Assembly: GCA_951813295.1 (NCBI GenBank) | Contig: CATOTI010000003.1 | Coordinates: 390,033 to 454,032, forward strand | DNA length: 64,000 nucleotides | Source: an uncultured Pseudomonadales bacterium | GTDB taxonomy: Bacteria; Pseudomonadota; Gammaproteobacteria; Pseudomonadales; Azotimanducaceae | Direction of reading: 5' to 3' | Part shown: positions 52,755 through 61,768 of the stretch, one piece after another | Position numbering within the stretch: position 1 is the first letter of the stretch | Layout of the letters: each line of letters begins with the position of its first letter | The notes under the pieces: model-generated | Told to the model about the DNA's origin: nothing | What the model saw: the letters and a program-made list of their open reading frames with translations, nothing else | Database searches by the model: none | Position numbers and translations under genes: made by a program

Positions 52755-55700
52755 GCACCCCAGACACCTTCTGGCAGACCAAGCTGCACGCCCGCTTGCA
52801 CGACCCGGCGGAAAAAGCCCTGGTGCTCTTGCGCGACCCGGCAGGCCATGAGGGCGGCACCTGCAAGGCGCTGCACCGCGACCTCGGCTTTCACAATCTA
52901 CCGGTTGGCGACTGGCTTGATCCGGACAATACCGATGTGCTGGCCGGCGTGCTGTTCAAGAATGGTATTCCCATCACCCTGTACAAGGATGTCAAACGCG
53001 CTGATTGGTGGGCCGCGGCAGCGGATCGTCCCCAATGGCCTATGGAAGAAATCACGGTCGAAACAAAAACAGGCGCAACAAAAACCTTCAAGATCGCACC
53101 CGGCTGTCAGGTGCGCTGGACTCAATCGCCCATCCTGATTCACCCCTTGACCGGTGAGAGACTTGACCTGAAACGGCTGGCGGAAACAGACATTACGGAC
53201 ATCAAGCAACGCAGCTTCGAGCATTTTTCCAGCCTTGTCATCAAGGATGGAATCAGCGACAAGCCCGATTGGCAAAAAACCCTGCTGGCCTGCTGGCGCT
53301 TCGGCCCGAAACTCAGCGAGGAAGATGACGACGGCAAGCTGGGTTTTCTGTGGCCGTTGTTACCGGCGGATACCCGCGTGCCGGACCATTCCATCTGGGA
53401 TCATCTGGACCTGACCAGCGCTTTCGCCGGTACCTTCGCGGCGGATGGCAAGAGCGAAGCCGCGCTGCTGGCGCTGTCGCTGGGGCCGGTGCAGCCTTTT
53501 ATTGCTGCGGCCCGCTCTACCGCCGACCTGTGGGCCGGTTCGCATCTGCTGGCGCGGCTGTCATGGGAGGCCATGAAAGTCGTCTGCGAACGCCTGGGTC
53601 CGGACGCCATTCTGTTCCCGCGCTTGCGTGGCATTCCCCAGGTGGATGTCTGGCTGCGGGATGAAATGGGGCTCCCGGCCGAGTGGTTTAGCGATTGCGA
53701 CTGGGCGAAGTCGGCAACAGATGCCAATCCCTTGTTCGCTGGCGCCCTGCCCAATCGCTTTGTGGCCGTCGTGCCTGCCGATCAGGCGAAGGGGCTTGCG
53801 CAAGACATCGAGCAACAGGTTCGGTGCTGGCTGCAAAGCATCGGCGAGCAAACCGTGAACTGTTTGCTGGAAGAGATCGGCGCGACGGGCGGCGACGAAA
53901 AATACTGCCACACACAAATGCGTGACCAACTCGACGGCTTCCCGGAAGTCCACTGGGCCGCGGTGCCTTTCTCTTTGATCAAACCCCGCAACGAAGACCA
54001 GCAGACCGACCTGGATGTGTCTCGGTTACAAGAAGCCATGGCACCGTTCTTCGACGCAAACGAAGGCGGGGTCGGCGGCTTCCTGGCATCCGATGCGTGG
54101 AAGGTGCTGGTGGAACGGTGGGACGACAACACCACCTTCTGGCGTCCGAATCCCGGAGTGCTTTATCCGGCGGTCTACGATCTGGCCGAGCGTGCCCTGT
54201 CCGCCGCCAAGGCGGTGCGACCCTTCGACCAACTGACGCAAAAAGGCTGGCGTGATTCCCTTACAGGGGAGAGCGAATGGCTGACGCTGGACCGGGCAGA
54301 CCTTGATAAGCCGCAAGGCCAGCGCGACGACACGCTGTGGCAAAGGCTGCATGACAAAAAACCTTCCTGGGCCAAAAAGGGGGAATATCTCGGCGGGTTA
54401 TCGGCGGTGAAACGCCTCTGGCCAACCCTGTTTGCGGAAGAGGTTGGGCGGGCGACAGAAGCCCGGGTCAATCGCTTTGTCGTCTCCACCCACACGATGG
54501 CGCTGGCGGCGCAACTTGAAAGCTGGCTGAAAAACAATAGCGAGCGTTCCGACGAGGCGCAGAAGCTACTGGACAGATACGACCCAGACCCAATGGCGCT
54601 ACCCCGAAAGCTCATGGCGGATTACCGGAGCCACCCATCAATAGATCAGGCGAAGAAGCTGGCTGGCCTGTTGGACAAGGCGGATGACCTGGAGGATGAG
54701 CAAGAAGCGGATGAACTTCGCAAAGAGGTCAAACAGATTCTTGGCCTGGGCGCACAGGACCAACTGGAAGCCTACTACGCCCTGCTGTTGCTGGACGGCG
54801 ACAATATGGGGCACATTCTGTCGGGCGATGAGAAGTTTGCAATCTCCTATGAAAAGAGTTTCCACCCGCAACTCCGGGAATTCGTGAAGAAAAAAGCGCG
54901 AGACAACGCGAAAATCGGGGAATACGCAGCGTCGCCCCGTGCACTCTCGCCCAACCGCCACCTGGCGATATCCGCCGCGCTGAACGACTTCGCCCTGCAT
55001 GTTGTACCGCATATCGTGGAACGGGAGCACCTTGGCCGTTTGATCTATGCAGGTGGCGACGATGTATTCGCCATGTTGCCGGTGCAAGACCTGCTGCCGG
55101 CCATGCAGCGCTTGCGCAACGCTTGGAGTGGTGACGACGCGGACTATCAGAACAAAGACTGGGGCGATATGCAGCGGGCAAGGCAGGCGGGGAAGCTGGT
55201 CTGTAAGAAAGGCTTTGCCTTGTTGCGCAATCAACTGTTCAGAATGATGGGCGGAGCCACCGCCAGTTGCGGCGCGGTGATCGCCCATCACAAGGCACCT
55301 TTGGCAGCGGTTCGCCGGGAAATGAAAGACGCCGAACAACGCGCCAAGTGCCAAGGCGGGCGGAACGCCTTCGGTATCACCATCGTCAAGCGCGCTGGCG
55401 GCGCGCTAAAGCTGACTGGCAAGTGGGGGGAGTTGCAGTTGCTGCAAGATGTGCGGGAGTTTCTCGCTAGGCCTTCCGTATCCCGCCGCGCCGCCTATCA
55501 CTGCCTGCTGTGGCTCAAGGACCTGCCGCACGATGCACCGCAGGACATGCTCGGTAGCCTGCTGGATGACCAGCTCCAGCGGCAGGCAGGCACTGGCGAG
55601 GACAAGGAATTCTGCCGTGAACAATTGCTCGCGAGTCGGTTGGCGACGCTCGCGATTAAGCAGGAAGACCGCCTGGACTATCTCGAAAACTTTCTCGGTG

Positions 55701-55789
55701 TGGCTGAATTTCTCGCGCGGGAAGTGCGCCTCGATAAACCGGAGCCAACGGCATCAGATCAGGAGAAGGTGAATGCACCCGCTGATTGA
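52751..55789 (+). CDS. cas10: Cas10 (Cmr2), type III-B effector subunit
   Basis: 1012 residues. An HD-like motif (HARLHDPAEKAL, His-Asp about 17-18) is at the N-terminus. The Palm region carries LLLDGDNMG (about 680) and the cyclase signature GGDD at 768-771, so cyclic oligoadenylate synthesis from ATP on target RNA binding is expected. Zn-binding Cys are present between the palms (GGATASCGAV). Its last 17 bp overlap the mntA-like gene, an unusual neighbour in a Cmr operon. Confidence 0.95.
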   Translation: MSTPDTFWQTKLHARLHDPAEKALVLLRDPAGHEGGTCKALHRDLGFHNLPVGDWLDPDNTDVLAGVLFKNGIPITLYKDVKRADWWAAAADRPQWPMEEITVETKTGATKTFKIAPGCQVRWTQSPILIHPLTGERLDLKRLAETDITDIKQRSFEHFSSLVIKDGISDKPDWQKTLLACWRFGPKLSEEDDDGKLGFLWPLLPADTRVPDHSIWDHLDLTSAFAGTFAADGKSEAALLALSLGPVQPFIAAARSTADLWAGSHLLARLSWEAMKVVCERLGPDAILFPRLRGIPQVDVWLRDEMGLPAEWFSDCDWAKSATDANPLFAGALPNRFVAVVPADQAKGLAQDIEQQVRCWLQSIGEQTVNCLLEEIGATGGDEKYCHTQMRDQLDGFPEVHWAAVPFSLIKPRNEDQQTDLDVSRLQEAMAPFFDANEGGVGGFLASDAWKVLVERWDDNTTFWRPNPGVLYPAVYDLAERALSAAKAVRPFDQLTQKGWRDSLTGESEWLTLDRADLDKPQGQRDDTLWQRLHDKKPSWAKKGEYLGGLSAVKRLWPTLFAEEVGRATEARVNRFVVSTHTMALAAQLESWLKNNSERSDEAQKLLDRYDPDPMALPRKLMADYRSHPSIDQAKKLAGLLDKADDLEDEQEADELRKEVKQILGLGAQDQLEAYYALLLLDGDNMGHILSGDEKFAISYEKSFHPQLREFVKKKARDNAKIGEYAASPRALSPNRHLAISAALNDFALHVVPHIVEREHLGRLIYAGGDDVFAMLPVQDLLPAMQRLRNAWSGDDADYQNKDWGDMQRARQAGKLVCKKGFALLRNQLFRMMGGATASCGAVIAHHKAPLAAVRREMKDAEQRAKCQGGRNAFGITIVKRAGGALKLTGKWGELQLLQDVREFLARPSVSRRAAYHCLLWLKDLPHDAPQDMLGSLLDDQLQRQAGTGEDKEFCREQLLASRLATLAIKQEDRLDYLENFLGVAEFLAREVRLDKPEPTASDQEKVNAPAD

Positions 55790-56057
55790 GCAGCATCGTG
55801 ATCAAATCCTGACCCTGGCGCGACGGCGTGGTATTGAAAATGTGCGCATATTCGGCTCTATGGCGAGGGACGACGCGGACGAAAGCAGTGATGCGGACCT
55901 GTTGGTGTCCATTCCCCGCGACAAGAGCGCCCTTGAGTTGGGCGGGCTATTGGTGGAGATCCAGAGTCTGCTCCATCGCCGTGTGGATGTGGTGAGCGAT
56001 CGGGGCCTGCATCCCGCATTGCGGGATCGCGTTCTGGCCGAGGCTGTGACCTTATGA
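55773..56057 (+). CDS. mntA: MntA-type nucleotidyltransferase antitoxin
   Basis: 94 residues. The minimal nucleotidyltransferase motif GSX10DXD is present: Gly28-Ser29, then Asp40-Ala41-Asp42. MntA antitoxins AMPylate a tyrosine of the partner HepT toxin and so silence it. The start ATG lies inside the end of cas10, with GGAGAAGG just upstream. It overlaps the hepT-like gene by 4 bp (ATGA). Confidence 0.92.
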   Translation: MHPLIEQHRDQILTLARRRGIENVRIFGSMARDDADESSDADLLVSIPRDKSALELGGLLVEIQSLLHRRVDVVSDRGLHPALRDRVLAEAVTL

Positions 56058-56413
56058 AGCCCACGCGACAATCCGAACGGGTTCTGCTTGACCATGTACG
56101 CGAATGCATTGAACGCATCCGTGAATACACGGGTGGAGCGCAGGATACTTTCCTGCAGACGCCCATGGTCCAGGATGCGGTGCTCCGAAACCTGCAAACG
56201 CTGGCCGAGTCCAGCCAACGACTAAGCGCAACAACCAAGGCAACGGAACCGGGAATTCCCTGGGCGGACCTGGCCGGTTTTCGAAACGTGCTGGCGCATG
56301 GGTATCTCGGGATTGATCTTGAGGTCGTATGGAATGTGGTTGAGCGTGATCTGGCTGATTTGTTGGCGGCCGTTGAGCGCATGCACCGATTTATCGAAGG
56401 AGACGGTGCCTGA
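56054..56413 (+). CDS. hepT: HepT-type HEPN toxin (DUF86)
   Basis: 119 residues, all helical. The ribonuclease motif RX4HXY is complete: Arg77, His82, Tyr84 in FRNVLAHGY. The Tyr is the expected AMPylation site. GIPWADLAGFRN before it is the family signature. It is translationally coupled to mntA and its stop shares one base with cmr3's ATG, so the toxin-antitoxin pair is part of the operon. It may cleave tRNA or mRNA when freed. Confidence 0.93.
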   Translation: MKPTRQSERVLLDHVRECIERIREYTGGAQDTFLQTPMVQDAVLRNLQTLAESSQRLSATTKATEPGIPWADLAGFRNVLAHGYLGIDLEVVWNVVERDLADLLAAVERMHRFIEGDGA

Positions 56414-57591
56414 TGACAACCTGTTGTTTTATCGAACCGCACGATGTGCTGTTCCTACGCGGTAACCAACTGTTCGGTGAGGCGGGCAGTTACGGCGAGA
56501 GCCTAGTGCCGCCGCATCCCTCCGTTATCGCTGGCGCAATTCGCTCCGCGCTGATGGTGCGCAAGGGCATTGATTTTGGCGCATTTGCCAACAACCGCGA
56601 TTTTATGGATGCCGAGTTCGGCAATGCTGCCCGCCCCGGCGCTTTCCGGCTTACCGACGTGCAACTGGCGCACCGCGGCAAGAATAGCAAGGTAGCGCCC
56701 CTGTACGCGCTGCCTGCTGATCTGATCTCTCTGTGTCGAGTCCGGGCGCAGGATGAACAGAGTGGCGATCGAGTCGTGCGCCGTATCATGCCCGGTACGG
56801 CAAACACCCTGATGACCTCCGCGGTCACCGCACATCTCGCCGTGCTGCCCGAACCAGAACGCGGCAAGCCAGAAAGCGGCTTTTATCTCAGTGCCGCAGG
56901 CTGGCGGGCATACCTCTCAGGCGAGCCGATTGTTGACAGCCACCTGCTGGCTCAGGACAAACTCTGGCAAACGGAAGTACGCACCGGTATCGGTATCGAG
57001 GCCGCCAGCGGCAGTGTTGCCGAAGGCAGGCTGTTCACCACCCAGGCCGTGTCTTTCCAGCAGCGGCATCAAGGCAATGACTATGATGTCGGCTTTCTGG
57101 CGCGAACCGAGGGGGCCGAATGGCCGCCTAGCCTGACGCTGCGCCTGGGTGGCGACGGACGGGCGGCGCAGGCAAGCCTGATTGATGGCGCCGACGTCGA
57201 TGGTGAACCGGATTGGGAGGCGCTATGGGAGCAGATATCCGCCAATCAACGCTGCCGTATTGTTCTCATCAGCCCGGGTATTTTTGCCGGCGGCTGGCGG
57301 CCTACCGGCCTCGACGAAAGCCGGCAGTTTAACCTCGGTGGCGTAACGGCCAAACTCGTTTGTGCCGCCGTCCCCCGTTCCAAAATCATCTCTGGCTGGG
57401 ACTTGGCCGCGAAGCAACCCAAACCCGCGCAGCGGGTAGCACCAACCGGCAGCGTGTATTGGCTTCAGGATTTGCAAGCCACACCGGACGCGCTCCACAA
57501 GCTTGCCATCTACGGCCTGTGGCCCGACGGGGCGGACAATGGCGCACGTCGGGTGGAAGGTTATAACCGCTTCGTTTTCGCGACCTACTGA
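56413..57591 (+). CDS. cmr3: Type III-B RAMP protein Cmr3 (Cas5 group)
   Basis: 392 residues. The start (MTTCCFIEPHDVLFLRGNQLF) and SLVPPHPSVIAGAIRSAL match Cmr3, which binds the crRNA 5' handle and contacts Cas10. The C-terminal half includes GWDLAAKQPKPAQRVAPTGSVYW, a typical Cmr3 feature. It begins directly at the hepT stop. The gene is intact. Confidence 0.9.
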   Translation: MTTCCFIEPHDVLFLRGNQLFGEAGSYGESLVPPHPSVIAGAIRSALMVRKGIDFGAFANNRDFMDAEFGNAARPGAFRLTDVQLAHRGKNSKVAPLYALPADLISLCRVRAQDEQSGDRVVRRIMPGTANTLMTSAVTAHLAVLPEPERGKPESGFYLSAAGWRAYLSGEPIVDSHLLAQDKLWQTEVRTGIGIEAASGSVAEGRLFTTQAVSFQQRHQGNDYDVGFLARTEGAEWPPSLTLRLGGDGRAAQASLIDGADVDGEPDWEALWEQISANQRCRIVLISPGIFAGGWRPTGLDESRQFNLGGVTAKLVCAAVPRSKIISGWDLAAKQPKPAQRVAPTGSVYWLQDLQATPDALHKLAIYGLWPDGADNGARRVEGYNRFVFATY

Positions 57592-57617
57592 TCAACCACC
57601 GAACCACGGAAAGCACC

Positions 57618-58517
57618 ATGTTTCAGAAACAGGCAGCTATTTTTCTCTACGCCATCAGCCCGGTGCACATGGGCGCGGGTACGGCCACCGGGCTGATCGA
57701 CAATCCCATCCAGCGTGAGCGTCACACCCATCATCCCAGCTTTGCCGGCTCCGGCATCAAAGGCGCGCTCCGGCACAGCTTTGAAGCCATTGGCGGGGAT
57801 GCCGAATTGCTTCACCCGCTGTTCGGGCCCCCATCCGACAGCCAAAACCATCATGCCGGGGCCATCAGCTTCGGCGATGCGCAACTGGTCACCCTGCCGG
57901 TGCGCTGCCTGAAAAACGGCTATGTCTACGCGACCTGCCCGCAAGCCCTGGCGCGTTGTCAGCGGCTGCTGGCGCTGACGGGCCAAAAGGTCGCGTGGGG
58001 TGACCTGTCTGCGAAGGAAGGGAAATGTGTGGTCGGGAATGACAAATTACTGTCCGCAGACAACAAATTGCACCTTGAAGCCTTTGAATACTGCGCGCAC
58101 ACGGACGAGGCGATAAAAACCATCGGTAATGAGTTGGTGGATCGTGGTCTGCCCGATAGCGACGAGTACCAGTTTTTCCGGGAGAAACTGGCCGATGATC
58201 TGGTTATCTTGTCCGACACCGACTTCGGCTACTTCGCTGAATACGCCACCGTGGTCGAATCCCATGTGCGCATTGATGATGAGACTGGCACAGCCGCCGA
58301 TGGCGGACTGTTCTATACGGAAAACCTGCCGCCGGAATCCCTGATGATCGCCCCGCTGCTGGCCAGCCGGAGTCATGACGAGAAGAGCAAGATGGAAGCC
58401 GCCGAGGTGATGGAAAAGATCAAAACCATCATTAACGGCTGTCCGCTGTTACAGCTCGGCGGCGACGCCACCACCGGTCGCGGCCTGGTGACGGCGCGAG
58501 TCGTGAGCGGGGGTTGA
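57618..58517 (+). CDS. cmr4: Type III-B backbone RAMP protein Cmr4 (Cas7 group, target RNase)
   Basis: 299 residues. SPVHMGAGTATGLIDNPIQR contains the conserved Asp (residue 28), equivalent to the one needed for target-RNA cleavage in Cmr4. GSGIKGALRHSFE and GDATTGRGLVTARV are RAMP loops. Several copies form the backbone that cuts target RNA at 6-nt intervals. It follows cmr3 after 26 bp and precedes cmr5 by 1 bp. Confidence 0.92.
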   Translation: MFQKQAAIFLYAISPVHMGAGTATGLIDNPIQRERHTHHPSFAGSGIKGALRHSFEAIGGDAELLHPLFGPPSDSQNHHAGAISFGDAQLVTLPVRCLKNGYVYATCPQALARCQRLLALTGQKVAWGDLSAKEGKCVVGNDKLLSADNKLHLEAFEYCAHTDEAIKTIGNELVDRGLPDSDEYQFFREKLADDLVILSDTDFGYFAEYATVVESHVRIDDETGTAADGGLFYTENLPPESLMIAPLLASRSHDEKSKMEAAEVMEKIKTIINGCPLLQLGGDATTGRGLVTARVVSGG

Positions 58518-58518
58518 T

Positions 58519-58947
58519 ATGCCGAAAACAACCCCGACGCCAACCCTGGAACAGCAACGCGCCAGACATGCCTGGGACAAGAGCAAGAGCTGCTCAAAGG
58601 AATACACGAACCTGGCCAAGGGCCTGCCCGCGCTGATCATAAACAGCGGGCTGATGCAGGTAATGGCTTTTCTGGAGCAGAAAAAAGGCGGCGAGCACGA
58701 ACAACTGGCAGGACATCTGCGCGGTTGGCTACATCAGCGCAAGGGTGTGCCCGAGGATTTCGAGGGTTGCATGGAGCACCTGCTGCAAACCGAGCCACGC
58801 GAGTTTCAAGAGATCACCACCGAAGCGATGGCCTGGCTACGCTGGATGCGGCAGATCGCTGCGGCGCAGCATGGCGGTGATGATCCAGCCCAATCCCGCT
58901 CGGATGGACCTGTTGAAGGGCCGGATGCCCGGCGGGGAGGCCAGTGA
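58519..58947 (+). CDS. cmr5: Type III-B small subunit Cmr5 (Cas11 group)
   Basis: 142 residues, mostly helical. The core EYTNLAKGLPALIINSGLMQVMAFLEQK is the Cmr5 hallmark (short helix, then GLMQ(V/T)LAFL). It lines the target-RNA filament. An acidic/Gly-rich tail (GDDPAQSRSDG) is unusual but overlaps the ribosome site of the next gene. It starts 1 bp past cmr4. Confidence 0.9.
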   Translation: MPKTTPTPTLEQQRARHAWDKSKSCSKEYTNLAKGLPALIINSGLMQVMAFLEQKKGGEHEQLAGHLRGWLHQRKGVPEDFEGCMEHLLQTEPREFQEITTEAMAWLRWMRQIAAAQHGGDDPAQSRSDGPVEGPDARRGGQ

Positions 58948-58948
58948 G

Positions 58949-60118
58949 ATGCCTGTAGCTGCCGTTCCGAAATATTTGGGAGACAGTTTCAAAGACGCTT
59001 CGCCTGCCTCGCGATTCGGCATGTTCTTAAAGTTATGGCAGAAGGTCGATTGGTCCAAAGAGACCGATAGCGTATCTGCGTCAAAAGAAGCAGCAGCTAT
59101 CAACCCCGCTGATCGTAAAATGTTGGACGCCTTCGGCAAGCGCCAGAAGGCGGTGTTTGCGAACCTATCGGAGGAGTCGCAGCTTCAACTGATTGCCAGG
59201 TCAGACTCGCCCTTCGCCACCGGCCTGGGTAACGAACACCCGCTGGAAAATGGTTTCTCCTTCCTCAACCCCTACGGCCTGCCGTATCTGCCGGGCAGCG
59301 GTGTCAAGGGCGTGGTGCGACGGGCGGCGGAAGAACTGGCCGGAATCGCGCCGAGTGTGACCTGGGCGGCTCAGTCCGAAGATGGCGTATGGACGCAGGA
59401 AGCCATTAATACCTTGTTCGGACCAGATTCCTCTGATGCGGGGCATGGTGCCCTGTCTTTCTGGGATGTCCTGCCGGAAATATCCGGAGGCAGGCTCGCG
59501 ATCGAGGTCATGACCCCGCACTATTCTCACTATTACCAAGGCAGTGCCTCGCCCCATGACTCGGGCCAACCCATCCCCATCAATTTTATGACCGTGCCGC
59601 CAGGGTCGAATTTCACCTTCCATGTGGTTTGCGACCGCAAGCGCCTGACAACTGATCTGGCTGAAAATGATCGTTGGAAAACCCTGTTGGAATCCGCCTT
59701 TGAACACGCTTTCGAATGGTGTGGTTTCGGTGCCAAGACCGCCGTGGGGTATGGGGCGATGCAACGAGATACGGGGCAGGAGGCCGAGATAAAGCGTCGG
59801 CACCAGGAACGCCAGCAACGCGAAATGCAAGAGAGGCAGCGGGCCGAACGCCTGGCGGCGATGTCCCCGATAGAACGGGAGATCCAGGAAGTGCTTGAGG
59901 CGCGGACGGACAAGAACATGACGGAAATCGCTGCAATCATCCAGGCGGTGAAAGATGAGCTGTGGCGAGGTCAGGACAAAATCACCGTTGCGGAGGAACT
60001 CAAAGCCCGGATGCAAAAAGCAAAACAATGGCGTGAGACAAGTGCAAAGAAAAGGCCTGCCAAAGACAAGGACCATCAGAACACCCTGCGTGTCATGGCT
60101 TGGCTGACCGGCCAATGA
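58949..60118 (+). CDS. cmr6: Type III-B RAMP protein Cmr6 (Cas7 group)
   Basis: 389 residues from ATG 58949, which has GGGGAGG 8 bp upstream. Longer in-frame starts at 58,871 and 58,898 lie inside cmr5. RAMP features: YLPGSGVKGVVRRAAEEL (about 110), and GFGAKTAVGYGAM (about 265). A long C-terminal coiled, charged extension (RRHQERQQREMQERQRAERL) runs for over 100 residues past the Gly loop, which is longer than usual. It overlaps cas6 by 4 bp. Confidence 0.88.
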   Translation: MPVAAVPKYLGDSFKDASPASRFGMFLKLWQKVDWSKETDSVSASKEAAAINPADRKMLDAFGKRQKAVFANLSEESQLQLIARSDSPFATGLGNEHPLENGFSFLNPYGLPYLPGSGVKGVVRRAAEELAGIAPSVTWAAQSEDGVWTQEAINTLFGPDSSDAGHGALSFWDVLPEISGGRLAIEVMTPHYSHYYQGSASPHDSGQPIPINFMTVPPGSNFTFHVVCDRKRLTTDLAENDRWKTLLESAFEHAFEWCGFGAKTAVGYGAMQRDTGQEAEIKRRHQERQQREMQERQRAERLAAMSPIEREIQEVLEARTDKNMTEIAAIIQAVKDELWRGQDKITVAEELKARMQKAKQWRETSAKKRPAKDKDHQNTLRVMAWLTGQ

Positions 60119-61041
60119 ACTCTTACCCCATCGTTCGCTACCGCTTCGAGTGCACCGTGCAGCAACCGCTGTCGCTGCCGCCTTACAGTGGCTCCATACT
60201 CAGGGGTGCCTTCGGCGCGGCCCTGCGGCGCATGGCCTGCGTCACAGGACGCACGGTGTGCGATGGCTGCCCGGTTCAGAGTGGCTGTTCCTATACGGCT
60301 GTTTTCGAGCCTGTGACCAGCGGTCCTGACCACCGTCAGCGCGCAGCGATGCTGCCCTATGTGATCGAACCGCCACCCCCGGGCGACGCCATGTTGACTC
60401 CGGAAGATCAACTGGGGTTCCACATGGTGCTGTTCGGCAAAGCGCTGGCGCAACTGCCGCTGATCATCCTTGCCTGGCAGCAGGCCCTAGCTTGCGGGCT
60501 CGGTCGGAGCAAGGTGAAGGCGAGGTTATGCCGCGTCAGCCGCTGCGATGGCGAGCGGCACGAGAGCATCTGGCATGAGCACATGCCGGAAATCCCAACA
60601 CACGAACAGCGTACCCGGGTGACTGCACCAACAGACGCCACCAGTATCCAACTGCGCATGGAAACCCCGCTGCGATTGCAACGCCAGGGCAAGGTGCTGG
60701 GGACAGCCAGACTGACGCCGGCGGATTTGATGGTCAGTTGCCTGCGCCGCATTCGCCTGTTTCAGGATACTGCTGGCCTGCCGTCGGATACCGGGGACAT
60801 CAGGGAACTCACCGAACAGGCGAAAACGCTGGGGAGCGAACACAAGCTGCGCCTGCTCCACTGGTCTCGCTATTCCTCCCGGCAGCAGCAGAAAATGCAC
60901 CTGCCCGGGCTGGTCGGTGACTGGCGCATCACCGGCGAGTTGCGATCTTTCCTGCCGTCCCTGTACCTGTGTGAGTTGCTGCATGTCGGCAAAAACACCG
61001 GATTCGGGCTTGGGAAGTTCACAATTCACAACGTGACATGA
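60115..61041 (+). CDS. cas6: Cas6, crRNA-processing endoribonuclease
   Basis: 308 residues from ATG 60115. It belongs to the PF10040-type Cas6: an N-terminal LRGAFGAALRRMAC followed by Cys pairs (CDGCPVQSGC), and a C-terminal Gly-rich loop LLHVGKNTGFGLGKF. It would cut pre-crRNA within repeats. The catalytic His is not certain. It is the last RAMP gene before the ancillary block. Confidence 0.88.
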   Translation: MNSYPIVRYRFECTVQQPLSLPPYSGSILRGAFGAALRRMACVTGRTVCDGCPVQSGCSYTAVFEPVTSGPDHRQRAAMLPYVIEPPPPGDAMLTPEDQLGFHMVLFGKALAQLPLIILAWQQALACGLGRSKVKARLCRVSRCDGERHESIWHEHMPEIPTHEQRTRVTAPTDATSIQLRMETPLRLQRQGKVLGTARLTPADLMVSCLRRIRLFQDTAGLPSDTGDIRELTEQAKTLGSEHKLRLLHWSRYSSRQQQKMHLPGLVGDWRITGELRSFLPSLYLCELLHVGKNTGFGLGKFTIHNVT

Positions 61042-61081
61042 ACAGCCCCGCTCTGCCACCCACGTAAGGGATGAAAATCTG

Positions 61082-61768
61082 ATGGCAAAACTCAAAGCGC
61101 ATATCGGCTTCGTTTCTGATCAACCCTTGCCGAACATTTTGCCGATGCTGCATGAGGGCATGAAACCGGAAAAGGTCTATCTGCTGTGCAGCGATCAGCA
61201 ACGAGACAAAGGCAATGGCAAAGCCCAGCGCGACGTGATTCAACAAATGGGTGTTGCCGTGGAACTTGTGCGGGTCGCGGATGCCTTCTGTTTGCAAGGT
61301 ATTGAAGATGCCGTAGACGGGCTAATCAACAAACACAGTCCCCACGAAGTCGTATTCAACGCCACCGGCGGCACCAAGCCGATGAGTATTGCCGCGTTCG
61401 AACAATGTTCGTGTCGCGGCGTTGGTGTGTTCTACGTGCAAACGCCCGAAATTGTCTGGCTGAACCCAACTGGCAATGAAAATAGCGAAAAGATCGTGAT
61501 TGCCGGGTCGCTTCCGCTCCGGCACTTTTTGCAGGCCCATGGCATTGATCTGATCAAAGACGAAAAGTCCGATATACCCAAATATCTCCGTGACCTGGCC
61601 GGCTCTTGGGCTAATAGGGCGGAAAAATACGCCAACGCATACAGTACGCTCAACTATTACGCAGGAGAAGCGGAAGGAAAGCTGGAGCTGACTATAGACA
61701 TACGCGAAGACAATAGGCCGAAACATCTAACGGATCTGTTAAGCGAACTTGAGAACGATAAGAGTTGA
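61082..61768 (+). CDS. Card1/Can2-like effector, CARF part
   Basis: 228 residues. A CARF domain with the Card1-type loop NATGGTKPM (93-101) and an N-terminal VSDQPLPNILPML. This is the sensor half of DUF1887/Card1 proteins, which bind cyclic tetra-adenylate. In known Card1/Can2 proteins the same chain continues into a PD-(D/E)xK nuclease; here it ends with LLSELENDKS and the next gene starts in the -1 frame at overlapping TTGA. It is 40 bp past cas6. Confidence 0.85.
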   Translation: MAKLKAHIGFVSDQPLPNILPMLHEGMKPEKVYLLCSDQQRDKGNGKAQRDVIQQMGVAVELVRVADAFCLQGIEDAVDGLINKHSPHEVVFNATGGTKPMSIAAFEQCSCRGVGVFYVQTPEIVWLNPTGNENSEKIVIAGSLPLRHFLQAHGIDLIKDEKSDIPKYLRDLAGSWANRAEKYANAYSTLNYYAGEAEGKLELTIDIREDNRPKHLTDLLSELENDKS

